Origin: Kosakonia oryzendophytica
GTDB lineage: Bacteria > Pseudomonadota > Gammaproteobacteria > Enterobacterales > Enterobacteriaceae
NCBI RefSeq assembly: GCF_900094925.1
Contig: NZ_FMAY01000007.1
Span: 204,505-268,504 of the forward strand
Direction of reading: 5' to 3'
DNA: 64,000 bases
A program made the translations under genes and the position numbers. The notes under the pieces are model-generated. The model did not search any database, was not told where the DNA came from, and was given only the letters and a program-made list of their open reading frames with translations. Positions 17,474 to 28,140 of this stretch are shown here, in pieces (position 1 is the stretch's first letter; every line of letters starts with the position of its first letter).

Positions 17474-18460
17474 ATGCAAGAAATAGGGGGCTTTCCCTGG
17501 CTTGAGACACTTTCCGCCGCGGCGCTGGCGATCAGTTTATGGATCTATATCCTGCTTGATGGCACCGATTTAGGCGTCGGTATGCTTTGCGCCTTTCAGC
17601 GCAGCCCGGAGGCGCGGCATATCATCAATCTTTCGCTGTTGCCGGTGTGGGATGGTAATGAAACCTGGCTGGTGCTGACGGTTGGCGCGTTACTCGGTTT
17701 GTTTCCACTGGCGTATGGCATCGTGCTCAGTGCGCTGTATGTGCCAGTGTTTATGATGCTGTTGGCGCTGGTCGTGCGGGGAATGGCAATCGAGTATCGC
17801 CATTATGCGCCGCGTCTGTTCGATACGTTGCTTGTCGTCGGTTCACTGCTCGCTGCGCTGACACAGGGGATTATCTTCGGCGCACTGTTTCAGGGTATTC
17901 CAACCGATGGGCAACACTATACGGGGAACGGTATAGAGTGGTTGCTTCCTTTTCCACTCTATTGTGGTATGACGCTGGCTTCCGGGTATTGTGTGATGGG
18001 GGCCGGTTGGCTGATTTGGCGCTGCACGAATGAACTGGAAGCGTGGGGACGACACATGATCCCCTGGCTTGCCGGGTTTGCGGGGGGAATGCTCGGTGGA
18101 CTGCTGGTATGGTGCTCGCTGTTGCCGATCGGGGGAGGCGAGCATTTGCGACACCCGTGGCTCTGGTTGCCGTTGACGATCGTGGCACTGTTGGCGGTGG
18201 CGATGTTGACATGCAGCCTGCTGCGACGCTGGGTTTTTGTTCCACTGGCGAGTCTATTGGTGATAGCCAGTTGCGCTTTTATCACCCTGATAATCGCCGT
18301 TTTCCCGTGGATCGTTCCGCCGATGCTCACGCTTCACCAGGCTGCTGCACCTGCGTCGACCCAGCGCTTTTTGCTACTGGCTTTTGCCATCCTGACGCCG
18401 ATTACGCTGCTTTACAACACCTGGGCATTTCGCATTTTTAGTGGGAAAATTTCGGGTTAG
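17474..18460 (+). CDS. Cytochrome bd-type quinol oxidase subunit II, CioB-like
   Basis: This 328-residue polytopic protein has the subunit II hallmarks LLDGTDLGVGML near the start, VWDGNETWLVL and a C-terminal YNTWAFRIFSGK. It partners the preceding subunit I, from which it is separated by two bases. No small CydX/DUF2474-type gene is evident directly after it, unlike the second bd operon in this window. Confidence 0.92.
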   Translation: MQEIGGFPWLETLSAAALAISLWIYILLDGTDLGVGMLCAFQRSPEARHIINLSLLPVWDGNETWLVLTVGALLGLFPLAYGIVLSALYVPVFMMLLALVVRGMAIEYRHYAPRLFDTLLVVGSLLAALTQGIIFGALFQGIPTDGQHYTGNGIEWLLPFPLYCGMTLASGYCVMGAGWLIWRCTNELEAWGRHMIPWLAGFAGGMLGGLLVWCSLLPIGGGEHLRHPWLWLPLTIVALLAVAMLTCSLLRRWVFVPLASLLVIASCAFITLIIAVFPWIVPPMLTLHQAAAPASTQRFLLLAFAILTPITLLYNTWAFRIFSGKISG

Positions 18461-18531
18461 TTTCCAGAAATCGGTCTATAAGATAAGGGCGAGAATCTTA
18501 ACCAGGCAGTCACCCTGCACGGAGATGTTTC

Positions 18532-18741
18532 ATGGCTATAGCAAAAGCGTACAATTTAAAGCAGGCATATCAAATGATTAGCTCAGGAAAACACACTGAA
18601 GTCGAGCTGGCGTTTGATGTCGATGCCGATGCGTTTTTTATGTTATCGGCGAATTACGGCATGACCGGGGCGAAAATTACCCGTCACGATAATCATTTTG
18701 TGCTGCGGCTTGAAGCGGAAGCGTCCTCTGCTTCCCATTGA
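18532..18741 (+). CDS. Conserved-looking 69-residue protein
   Basis: Not recognised. It is a small soluble protein (MAIAKAYNLKQAYQMISSG...) with an acidic FDVDADAFFML middle and an alternating hydrophobic pattern suggesting a small alpha/beta fold. A CGGAGATGTTTC ribosome site directly before ATG 18532 and a terminator downstream support it as a real gene. It lies 71 bases after the bd oxidase gene; co-transcription is possible but not shown. Confidence 0.68.
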   Translation: MAIAKAYNLKQAYQMISSGKHTEVELAFDVDADAFFMLSANYGMTGAKITRHDNHFVLRLEAEASSASH

Positions 18742-18971
18742 GTGACGACGCTTGTCGGTACTTCGGGTGGCAATGTGTGAGCATCGCCGTCCAATACTGT
18801 TTTTATCCCATTTGTATGGCTGTCATCTGTGCGTTACATTGATGCCATTAAATAACGGCGAGCCTGGCCACACTGCCTCTGCTTCATCCGGCTTATGGCT
18901 TCATTGGTTGTTACCTTCTCTTTACGCCAGCCGGTTTGCGGGCGTACACAAACTCGTTATCTGTCATTGTT

Positions 18972-18998
18972 CCCGGCCATGTGCCGGGTTTTTTTTAT
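18972..18998 (+). terminator. Terminator between the 69-residue gene and the tetR-type gene
   Basis: CCCGGCCATGTGCCGGG plus eight Ts on the plus strand. The 200 bases between the small gene's stop and this stem contain no gene; a long 3' UTR or a small RNA is possible. Confidence 0.85.
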
Positions 18999-19001
18999 CG
19001 A

Positions 19002-19592
19002 TCAACGCGCACGAAGACCACTGGCCAGTTGCGTGAAGGCATCGATGACTTTGGGCAGTGTGGCCTGCGGATCTTCGCTGGCGGCCACCCACAAGGCGGC
19101 GTTGAGTGCCGCGCCATTCAGCAAACGGGCAGCGGCCTCCACATCGACGGGGTTCATTATACCGTCGCGTACCATCTCGCTTACCGCTTCCCGCGTGGCC
19201 TGTAAACAGGCATTCTGGCTGGGCCAGCGCGAAGGATCGCCAAGAAAAGCAGGGCCATCCAGCAGCACAATACGCTGCACTTCAGCATCCAGCGCCATTT
19301 CGATATAAGCGATGCCTTCCGCAAGTAACCTGTCCCAGGGGGAGAGGATATCTGCCGCCCGCTCTCTGGCACGTTGCGCCATTTCGCCGTCCAGTTGGGC
19401 GACAACGGCGGCGAGCAATCCCTGTTTATCACCGAAATTATGATACAGCGCGCCGCGTGTCAGGCCGACGCTGGCGGTTAATTCGTCCATGGAGGCGGCG
19501 GCAAACCCTTTCTCTGCAAATGCTTTGCGTGCGGCAGCAACCAGTTTGCTGCGGTTCTCTTCCATGGTTTCAGCGCGACGTTTGACGGCCAT
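19002..19592 (-). CDS. TetR-family repressor
   Basis: This 196-residue regulator has an N-terminal TetR helix-turn-helix (AARKAFAEKGFAAASMDELTASVGLTRGALYHNFGDKQGL, within residues 14-60) and a helical ligand domain with the TetR_C-type LLDGPAFLGDPSRW stretch. ATG 19592, six codons after the first in-frame ATG, matches the family start MAVKRRAE. It is divergent from the ridA-like gene, and three CATACG-based inverted repeats lie between them, so it probably represses both itself and that gene. Confidence 0.9.
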   Translation of the reverse strand: MAVKRRAETMEENRSKLVAAARKAFAEKGFAAASMDELTASVGLTRGALYHNFGDKQGLLAAVVAQLDGEMAQRARERAADILSPWDRLLAEGIAYIEMALDAEVQRIVLLDGPAFLGDPSRWPSQNACLQATREAVSEMVRDGIMNPVDVEAAARLLNGAALNAALWVAASEDPQATLPKVIDAFTQLASGLRAR

Positions 19593-19610
19593 ACTCTCTC
19601 CTGTATTCAA

Positions 19611-19675
19611 ATACGCATCGTATGTGAATTGACATACGCGGCGTATGTGTGGTTAATTTCACATACGGTGTGTAT
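19611..19675. promoter_or_regulatory. Three TetR operators in the tetR-ridA divergent promoter
   Basis: ATACG-CAT-CGTAT (19611-19623), ACATACG-CGG-CGTATGT (19632-19648) and the imperfect ATACG-GTG-TGTAT (19663-19675) share one half-site with a 3-base centre. A TTGACA at 19629-19634 and TTAATT at 19653-19658 (18-base spacer) would place the second operator inside the ridA-side promoter. Confidence 0.8.
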
Positions 19676-19736
19676 ATTAAATGAATGTTGCTCGCCGTGC
19701 ATCCGTCCTTAACCGGCTAACAGCGAAAGGTGACTT

Positions 19737-20129
19737 ATGATATTGCGTGAACCCATTTTCCCCGTTAACCGCCATGCACTGTATGAGGAGCATGGCTATT
19801 CCGCCGCAATACGTTCCGGCGATTTAGTGTTTGTCTCCGGACAGGTTGGTAGCCGTAGCGACGGTAGTCCGGAACCGGATTTTGCCGCGCAGGTGCGACT
19901 CGCATTTGACAATCTACAGGCGACGCTGGCTGCCGCGGGGTGTACGCTGGACGATATTATCGATGTCACCACTTTTCATACCGATCCTGAACATCAGTTT
20001 GCGACGATTATGCAAGTGAAGCAGGCGATATTCCCACACCCACCGTATCCCAACTGGACGGCAGTTGGCGTGACATGGCTTGCGGGGTTTGATTTTGAAA
20101 TCAAGGTGATTGCCCGCATGCCATCATAA
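19737..20129 (+). CDS. RidA/YjgF-family protein
   Basis: This 130-residue RidA-superfamily protein has FVSGQVG, FDNLQATLAAAGCTLDDIIDVTTFHTD and a PNWTAVGVTWLAG C-terminal region. RidA proteins form trimers and often hydrolyse reactive enamines/imines. The canonical active-site Arg of the RidA group near the position of NRVT(R) is not obvious here, so it may belong to one of the other Rid subfamilies. AAAGGTGACTT precedes ATG 19737. It is probably the main target of the divergent TetR repressor. Confidence 0.85.
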   Translation: MILREPIFPVNRHALYEEHGYSAAIRSGDLVFVSGQVGSRSDGSPEPDFAAQVRLAFDNLQATLAAAGCTLDDIIDVTTFHTDPEHQFATIMQVKQAIFPHPPYPNWTAVGVTWLAGFDFEIKVIARMPS

Positions 20130-20169
20130 AAAAAAGCCTGCGAACCTTTTCAGGTATCGCAGGCTTTCA
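20130..20169. terminator. Bidirectional terminator between ridA-type gene and katG
   Basis: AAAGCCTGCGA and TCGCAGGCTTT pair around a short loop, with A-runs on one side and T-rich sequence on the other, between two convergent genes. Confidence 0.85.
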
Positions 20170-20180
20170 TAGTGAGAGGC

Positions 20181-22391
<2,211 letters not shown>

Positions 22392-22415
22392 TTACGATAT
22401 ACACTGCTTCCGGTT

Positions 22416-22464
22416 AAAGGTATTTGAATGAATCTACGGATTTGATAGTTAATACCTTTCTATC
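22416..22464. promoter_or_regulatory. Inverted repeats upstream of katG
   Basis: AAAGGTATT (22416-22424) pairs exactly with AATACCTTT (22451-22459), and GATAG (22444-22448) pairs with CTATC (22460-22464). ATAG/CTAT half-sites recall OxyR sites, but the spacing does not match the OxyR consensus, so this is only a candidate operator. Confidence 0.35.
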
Positions 22465-22756
22465 GGAGCGCAAAAAACCGACAGAAAAGCGATAAATGAA
22501 CGACCCATTCATAAACATTAGCAATTCCGTCACTGCCGTTGCGGTTTTTTTCGCTGCAAAGTTGGTTTTGCGGCTGCGTACACAAAAAATGGATAATGTG
22601 ATTGCCTGTAAATGGCATTCAGGGGAAGGGGACGGTTTCCCCCTGGAAAGAGGGGGCTTGAAGAGTGGTCATCCGGCAGGCGATATTTATATAATTCAGA
22701 AAAATAAATAAGAGTGATGTGACTTCTCTGGTTATTGGGTTTCCCATGGAGGAACC

Positions 22757-24253
22757 GTGCTGCACACAATCCGTATCGTCAACAGAATAAAAGAGATTCC
22801 CGCTGATAGCGCAAATACCCTCTATTTGCTTCCTGATAGTTGGGATGATTGGGGGACTTTCCGCAATAAATATTACGTTATTCACTACAATCGTCACGGT
22901 ATCCGCACCGATCTGGGATATATCAAAATTGGTTGTCCGCTGGAGCAACTTGATGATCGCCGCCCCATATTAGACACGGAATTCGCTGCTCTTCCCCAGG
23001 GCTATTACGCATTAGGGCAGTCAGGGGAATATTATCAACGTGTTCGTGATCTGGGGCAGGAAACCGCCCGAGACATCCTGACAAAACTGAATGACGTGGT
23101 CTGGGATCGGCAACTCTACCTGCAATATCAGGATGAGCAGGCGATGCGGGATTCCTTACAGCGTTATGTCTCCACAACGACCATTGAAGGGCAATTTCGC
23201 AATATTTTGCAGGGCCGCGCGGCGCTGACCGAGTTCCACTTTACTTACCAAAAGCCCTATCAATCGCTGCATATTGATTTTGATGTTTATCCGGAGTCGG
23301 TGCCGCCAACCAATATCCATGTGCTGATTGGCAGTAACGGGGTGGGTAAGTCGACGATATTAACGGAGATCGCCGATATTGTTGTTGGGCGTGCAACCCG
23401 CAGTGACGCCAATATTTACATCAACGATGGCAGCCTTTTTGCCAACGTGATTGCCATGTCGTTTGGCGCGTTTGAGAAATTTAACCCGCAATCCATTGAG
23501 AGACGCACCGAGAATCAGGTGACCTACTCCTATATCGGTTCGAAGAAAACCCTGGCGCTCGATGGTAAAACGTTGACCATCGGCAAAACCATGGATGATT
23601 TTTTCAACGAGTTTTACCAGAGTCTGCAAGCCTGTCGTTATGAACCGAAAAAAACACTGTTTCTCAACTCTGTTGAACATTTCCGTTACGACCCAATCTT
23701 AGCCGCCCTGGCGCTGCCGGAGTTGCTGGAGCAGTGTGATGACAGGCAACGGCTGCACGCCGCCTTTAATGGGCTGAGTTCCGGGCATAAAATTGTGATT
23801 CTCAGTGTGGCGAAAATTATCGAAGTCATTGAAGAAAAAACATTATTGCTGATCGATGAACCCGAAACACATCTTCACCCGCCGCTGTTGTCTGCGTTCA
23901 TTCGTCTGTTATCGACGCTGCTTGCTGAGTGCAACGGCGTGGCGATCATCGCCACCCATTCACCGGTTGTCTTGCAGGAAACGCCAAAACGCTGCGTGAC
24001 GGTACTCTATCGTAGCGGTGACACTGTAACGTCCGAACGCCCTGAGCGCGAAACCTTCGGTGAAAACGTCTCCGTGCTGACCCGTTCGGCCTTTAACCTG
24101 GAGTTATCCCGCACCGGTTACGTCAACCTTATCCAGCAGATGGTGCATGATTATCGCTATTTTGACGATATTTACCGGCAGTTCGGCGGTGAATTGGGGA
24201 GTGAAGCGTTATCCATCCTCAGCGCATTAAGCGACGATGAAGGGGACAGGTAA
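22757..24253 (+). CDS. SMC/ABC-like ATPase, PtuA-like (Septu-type defence)
   Basis: This 498-residue protein has a C-terminal ABC-type ATPase domain: Walker A GSNGVGKST (about residue 195), signature-like GLSSGHK (about 345), Walker B LLLIDEPETHLHPP (about 370) and the switch His in IIATHSP. The N-terminal 190 residues are not recognised and include a WDDWGTFRNKYY start. An HNH gene begins two bases after its stop. An ATPase plus HNH pair is the layout of Septu (PtuA-PtuB) anti-phage systems, in which the ATPase controls a DNA-cutting partner. The start is probably GTG 22757 directly after GGAGGA, although the spacing is short. The N-terminus differs from the minimal PtuA I know, so the exact subtype is open. 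Confidence 0.75.
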   Translation: MLHTIRIVNRIKEIPADSANTLYLLPDSWDDWGTFRNKYYVIHYNRHGIRTDLGYIKIGCPLEQLDDRRPILDTEFAALPQGYYALGQSGEYYQRVRDLGQETARDILTKLNDVVWDRQLYLQYQDEQAMRDSLQRYVSTTTIEGQFRNILQGRAALTEFHFTYQKPYQSLHIDFDVYPESVPPTNIHVLIGSNGVGKSTILTEIADIVVGRATRSDANIYINDGSLFANVIAMSFGAFEKFNPQSIERRTENQVTYSYIGSKKTLALDGKTLTIGKTMDDFFNEFYQSLQACRYEPKKTLFLNSVEHFRYDPILAALALPELLEQCDDRQRLHAAFNGLSSGHKIVILSVAKIIEVIEEKTLLLIDEPETHLHPPLLSAFIRLLSTLLAECNGVAIIATHSPVVLQETPKRCVTVLYRSGDTVTSERPERETFGENVSVLTRSAFNLELSRTGYVNLIQQMVHDYRYFDDIYRQFGGELGSEALSILSALSDDEGDR

Positions 24254-24255
24254 AG

Positions 24256-25116
24256 ATGTACGAGCTACCGTTGCCGACCGAATACCCTTTTGACATTTTT
24301 TCCTGCCTGGTGCCCGGTTCGAAATTCGACATATTGCTGGCGAATCCGGAGGTGAGAGACAGCGTTTGGTTTTTTGACGAAATTTATCGGATTAAAGGCG
24401 CAACCGCGTCGCTTAATACGTTGCCGGTACTGAAGAAAGCCTTTTTACATCAGATGAGCAAAGAGGAGATGAAAAGTCTCTATAAAAACCGGCTGGTGGA
24501 CAGTAAAGACGGACGTGATATCTACAATGCTATTATGGAGACGGCGATTAATCGTACCTGCCCGCTGTGCAGTTTGCGTAAAGTCAGCACGCTCGATCAC
24601 TATCTGCCTCAGGCCCACTACCCACAATATACGTTGCTGCGCGTGAACCTGTATCCGGCCTGCATCGAGTGCAATAAAGCCAAAACCGACAAAGTGAACC
24701 CCCGCAAAGCGAAGCAAACATACCATCCCTTTTTTGACAAACTGAAAGGGATTCTATGGCTCTCGGCGGAATACCGCGATACGCCCTCTCCGGCGCTACG
24801 CTATTACGTGAATGACCAAGTGCCCAACACCTACGCGTTGCGGGACAGAATGCGCTATCACTTCAACGAACTGGCGCTGGGCGATTTGTATGCCAGCTAT
24901 GCCGGGCAGGCATTTTCGGACATCAAGGATGCATTGCAGAGGGTATACCGCAGAAAAGGAGCGGTGGGTGTAGAGCGATATTTGGCGCGCCAACATCGGT
25001 CGTACTACAAATCCAATCCCAATAGCTGGGAAACCGTATTTTACGAAACACTGAAAAACAGTCCGACCTTCTGTGGCGGTGGGTTTAATAATATCGTCAT
25101 GATCACCTTTCCGTGA
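24256..25116 (+). CDS. HNH-type nuclease, PtuB-like
   Basis: This 286-residue protein has a central HNH/zinc motif: CPLC (about residue 95), LDHYLPQAHYPQY with the catalytic-type His, then PACIECNKAKTDK. The H(x)LP(x)(x)HYP form is typical of HNH nucleases encoded next to ABC-type ATPases in defence loci. Two bases separate it from the ATPase gene, and AGGTAAAG precedes ATG 24256. The predicted role is the effector nuclease that damages invading or host nucleic acid when the ATPase partner is triggered. Confidence 0.77.
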   Translation: MYELPLPTEYPFDIFSCLVPGSKFDILLANPEVRDSVWFFDEIYRIKGATASLNTLPVLKKAFLHQMSKEEMKSLYKNRLVDSKDGRDIYNAIMETAINRTCPLCSLRKVSTLDHYLPQAHYPQYTLLRVNLYPACIECNKAKTDKVNPRKAKQTYHPFFDKLKGILWLSAEYRDTPSPALRYYVNDQVPNTYALRDRMRYHFNELALGDLYASYAGQAFSDIKDALQRVYRRKGAVGVERYLARQHRSYYKSNPNSWETVFYETLKNSPTFCGGGFNNIVMITFP

Positions 25117-25271
25117 TGGCATGCGAGGCAACGCGCTGACGCGTCAGGGCTGGCCTCGCTTACCTCGCTCAAGATGGCAGTGGCGGGGCTTCGCGTCCCA
25201 CTATATTCCGCACTTGTGTCTTCAAAATCATCGGGTTATAAAAACAACTCACCACAACAAAGGATGATGTG

Positions 25272-26945
25272 ATGGCTGTCGTTACCCCGTTTCCCGTTGA
25301 ACGTGCGCTGGCGGTGGTTAACCGCTGGTTTGATGAAACCGCCGCCCGACATGCGCCCTCTCAGGCTGCCTTTCCCATTGAAGATAACCCCTTGCGCGCG
25401 GCGGAGTATGCGCTGACCGTTAATTGTGATGCACAGCGCATCACGCTGGAGAGTGATGCCGAACGGTTTCGGGAAAACGACGCGGATTCTGATGACTGGC
25501 AGGGTAGTCTGACAGCGGAAGAGGTGAACAGGGTCTGGATACCGGCCATCACCTCGCTTATCGAACAACGGCTACACGCCGCGTTTAACTACTACCGCTT
25601 TCGCGTTGACGCGCGTTTCGCCACCTGCGATGGCCTGCTGGCTGTCACCTTGCTGGATGTGGTCAATACAGCGAAAATCGCCCAGCTACGCTGCGCAATG
25701 GAGACCTGGCAACGCCGGGTGCTGGAAGAGGGCAATGCCCCAACGGATACCCACTCAACGCTGTTTTATTGCAGTAATGCGCTCAATGCGGATTTGTACC
25801 CGCAGCCAGATATTGCCGGGTTGCTGCGCGGCTGTGCGCGCATTGAGGCGTTAAACCGCAGCCATCCCGCACTGGCGGAACATCGCCACTGGATCGTCTT
25901 CCAGTTAAGCGAATGGGTCGAACAGCACTTTTTACCCCACTACTTTACGGTGGAAAAATCGGGCTGGGGCGAGTGTCATTATCACCTCAAGCCACAGGCG
26001 ACTTTACTCGTTGATAGCGAGGATGGCGCGCAACCACTTGATCTGCTGCTGTATGTGGCGGTGCTGATCCTGCGTTTTGAACCCAGCTACAGTAAACCGA
26101 CAGGCTTGCAGTATCTGGCCCTGGCGCAGCAATTAGGCAGTGAAAAAGCCGGGCGATATCTACGGGAGGGCAGCGGGACGCTGGCGAACTGTGAACACCG
26201 GAGTCCGCTAATGCACGGCTGCGGCAATGACGTACTGGCGCACATTACGCTACATATTCGCGAGGAGTCCAGTGCGGCGTATCAGCAGGCTCTCGACTTT
26301 ATTATGCGGCTACTGGAGCAGGGGTTCCCGCGCCATTACCACATTACACTGAAGTCGACTGTGAAAGCCTTTTTGCCGGTTAAAGGCCTCGCGCGCTCTG
26401 ATACGCACCGTTTTTTTGCTAATGCGCTGCGCTACCCTGAACTGCATGGGGTGCTGGAGCGGTACGCGCGTGTGGCTATCCATCAGTATGAATGGTATGC
26501 CGATGCGGAAGCGGAAAAAAATTGCATGCCCGGTAGCTATGCTGTCTTTGGGCTGGCTCTGACCAGTGAGCGTTATTTCCCGCTGCTCTGCGACTACATG
26601 GCGCAGGTGGATGATGAACACCAATCCGTACAGGATGCCTTTATTCACGCCTTTATCGGGCATTACAGTTTAAATGAACAGACGCTGCCGGTGCTGGTCT
26701 GTTGTTTATGCCGCGCCACCGATGCGCTGAAGATCAAACTCCAGTCGCAACTGGATGATGAATCCCTCCTGCGTCTGCTGGCGGCGCAGCTGACACGTTT
26801 ACCGTCTCACCGCGCCGAACATATTCTGTCGCTGGTGTGGGGAAAACGCGATAAGGTCGTGAAGCTGGCGGCCAAAGCCGACGGCGGCAAACAGAGTCTC
26901 TACCAGGCGCTGCTGCGTGCGGCGGACAAGGACGATAAAGTATGA
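25272..26945 (+). CDS. Unrecognised 557-residue protein
   Basis: Not recognised with certainty. It is a soluble, mostly helical-looking protein with no signal peptide, membrane span or clear catalytic motif. A Cys/His-containing stretch (EHRSPLMHGCGNDVLAH, about residue 310) and aromatic-rich segments stand out. The C-terminal 100 residues look repeat-like and helical. ATG 25272 with AGGA is preferred to GTG 25269. A 155-base gap separates it from the HNH gene, and the next gene overlaps it by four bases, so the two unknown genes form one unit. Shared transcription with the Septu-like pair is possible; no terminator is visible between them. Confidence 0.7.
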   Translation: MAVVTPFPVERALAVVNRWFDETAARHAPSQAAFPIEDNPLRAAEYALTVNCDAQRITLESDAERFRENDADSDDWQGSLTAEEVNRVWIPAITSLIEQRLHAAFNYYRFRVDARFATCDGLLAVTLLDVVNTAKIAQLRCAMETWQRRVLEEGNAPTDTHSTLFYCSNALNADLYPQPDIAGLLRGCARIEALNRSHPALAEHRHWIVFQLSEWVEQHFLPHYFTVEKSGWGECHYHLKPQATLLVDSEDGAQPLDLLLYVAVLILRFEPSYSKPTGLQYLALAQQLGSEKAGRYLREGSGTLANCEHRSPLMHGCGNDVLAHITLHIREESSAAYQQALDFIMRLLEQGFPRHYHITLKSTVKAFLPVKGLARSDTHRFFANALRYPELHGVLERYARVAIHQYEWYADAEAEKNCMPGSYAVFGLALTSERYFPLLCDYMAQVDDEHQSVQDAFIHAFIGHYSLNEQTLPVLVCCLCRATDALKIKLQSQLDDESLLRLLAAQLTRLPSHRAEHILSLVWGKRDKVVKLAAKADGGKQSLYQALLRAADKDDKV

Positions 26946-27571
26946 GTTATATCGACGGTTACGATCATGAACTGATTGGTCAGTTAGGGTATTTACCCAT
27001 TTACCATCCACTGGAGAAGATCAACGGAGAAGGATGGGGAGCCTACGATTTTAGCGCCACACCGGAGAATTTAGTGCTTGGCGGCGGCAGCGGCGAGCAT
27101 CCGGGGCTGGTGGTGCACCATTTGCCAATGCTGGTAACCCGCTTTCTGTATGCGCAGTTGAGCGATGCGGAAGAAGCAATGTTAACCGACGGGCAGAAAG
27201 CGTTTTTAGATGATCTCTATTATGCCGGGGAGGCGCTGGAGTTTTGCTGCTGGAGTGTAGCGGATTACGCCCGTTTGCAGACCATGGCGGAGAGCCCGAC
27301 CTTTATGAACCCGGTCACCGCTGAAGAGCGGGTCGAGAACTGGATTGAAAAGTCACTGGGTGAACTGGTCTGGTATGCGCTACCCGACCTGAACCCGCAC
27401 CACCAGGCATTACAGGATATCTTCCAGCGTTTTGATATATATCCTGCGATGCGCAATGTCACCATTGAACCACCGGGCTACCCGCCAGGGGGTGGCAGAA
27501 TCCTCGAAAATGGCCGCGTGAAATGGGGCCACCGTCGTTGGCATGGTGGGCAGACGGAACGGCAAAACTGA
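26942..27571 (+). CDS. Unrecognised 209-residue protein
   Basis: Not recognised. The ATG overlaps the previous stop (ATGA), so it is translationally coupled to the 557-residue gene. It begins MSYIDGYDHELIGQLGYLP, has a Gly-rich NLVLGGGSGEH loop, a helical middle and a Gly/Pro-rich basic tail. It is soluble, with no catalytic signature. Immunity-type proteins of polymorphic toxin systems can look like this, but no toxin gene is adjacent. Its function is unknown. Confidence 0.7.
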   Translation: MSYIDGYDHELIGQLGYLPIYHPLEKINGEGWGAYDFSATPENLVLGGGSGEHPGLVVHHLPMLVTRFLYAQLSDAEEAMLTDGQKAFLDDLYYAGEALEFCCWSVADYARLQTMAESPTFMNPVTAEERVENWIEKSLGELVWYALPDLNPHHQALQDIFQRFDIYPAMRNVTIEPPGYPPGGGRILENGRVKWGHRRWHGGQTERQN

Positions 27572-27599
27572 CAAAACGTGCGGTCTTCTTGACACTCCC

Positions 27600-27651
27600 T
27601 TGACAGTTATCTGCCTGGTCAGTAATTTCAATTGTAATTATTGACCAGGCA
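27600..27651 (+). promoter_or_regulatory. Promoter and MarR operator of the efflux operon
   Basis: TTGACA (27600-27605), a 17-base spacer and TAATTT (27623-27628) form a good promoter. It is overlapped by the perfect inverted repeat TGCCTGGTCA (27612-27621) / TGACCAGGCA (27642-27651), with an AT-rich 20-base centre. The dyad ends seven bases before the marR-type ATG, so autorepression is likely. Confidence 0.75.
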
Positions 27652-27657
27652 AATATC

Positions 27658-28113
27658 ATGACAAACTCTACTGATATTCCCACCCCCCGGCTTCATCTTG
27701 GTTTGCTGATCCACCTTGCAAACCAGTTCAAAGATCAGTTGATCAGCCACTATTTCTCCGCGACCGACATCACTGCGGCACAGTTCAAGGTACTGATCAG
27801 CATCTACAAAGGGTTCAACAGCCCGGTGGAAGTCAGCAAAAATCTGCTGATGGATGCAGGGGCCATGAGCCGCATGCTTGAGCGCATGGTGAAACGTGAG
27901 TTAATTGTGCGTAACACCAATCAGGAAGATAAGCGCCAGGTCATTCTTGGATTGACCGACAAAGGGCGGGCGATTTGCGACCGTTTCCAGAATGAGGCGC
28001 TGGCCACCATTCTCGGAACGCTAACGGAACGCCTGACACCAGACGAAGCGCAACAGCTTGTTGCGTTGCTGATCAAAATGCTGCCGGATGAGGCCACCCG
28101 CCCACATCGCTAA
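27658..28113 (+). CDS. MarR-family repressor (EmrR-like)
   Basis: This 151-residue winged-helix regulator has the MarR core: SPVEVSKNLLMDAGAMSRMLERMVKRELIVRNTNQEDKRQVILGLTDKG spans the recognition helix and the wing with its conserved DKR. It leads an operon with an EmrA-type adaptor and an EmrB-type pump, the arrangement of the E. coli emrRAB system, and probably releases its operator when it binds a pump substrate such as a phenolic compound or drug. Confidence 0.9.
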   Translation: MTNSTDIPTPRLHLGLLIHLANQFKDQLISHYFSATDITAAQFKVLISIYKGFNSPVEVSKNLLMDAGAMSRMLERMVKRELIVRNTNQEDKRQVILGLTDKGRAICDRFQNEALATILGTLTERLTPDEAQQLVALLIKMLPDEATRPHR

Positions 28114-28140
28114 GCTGTCCTGAATAAGGTTACGATAAAG

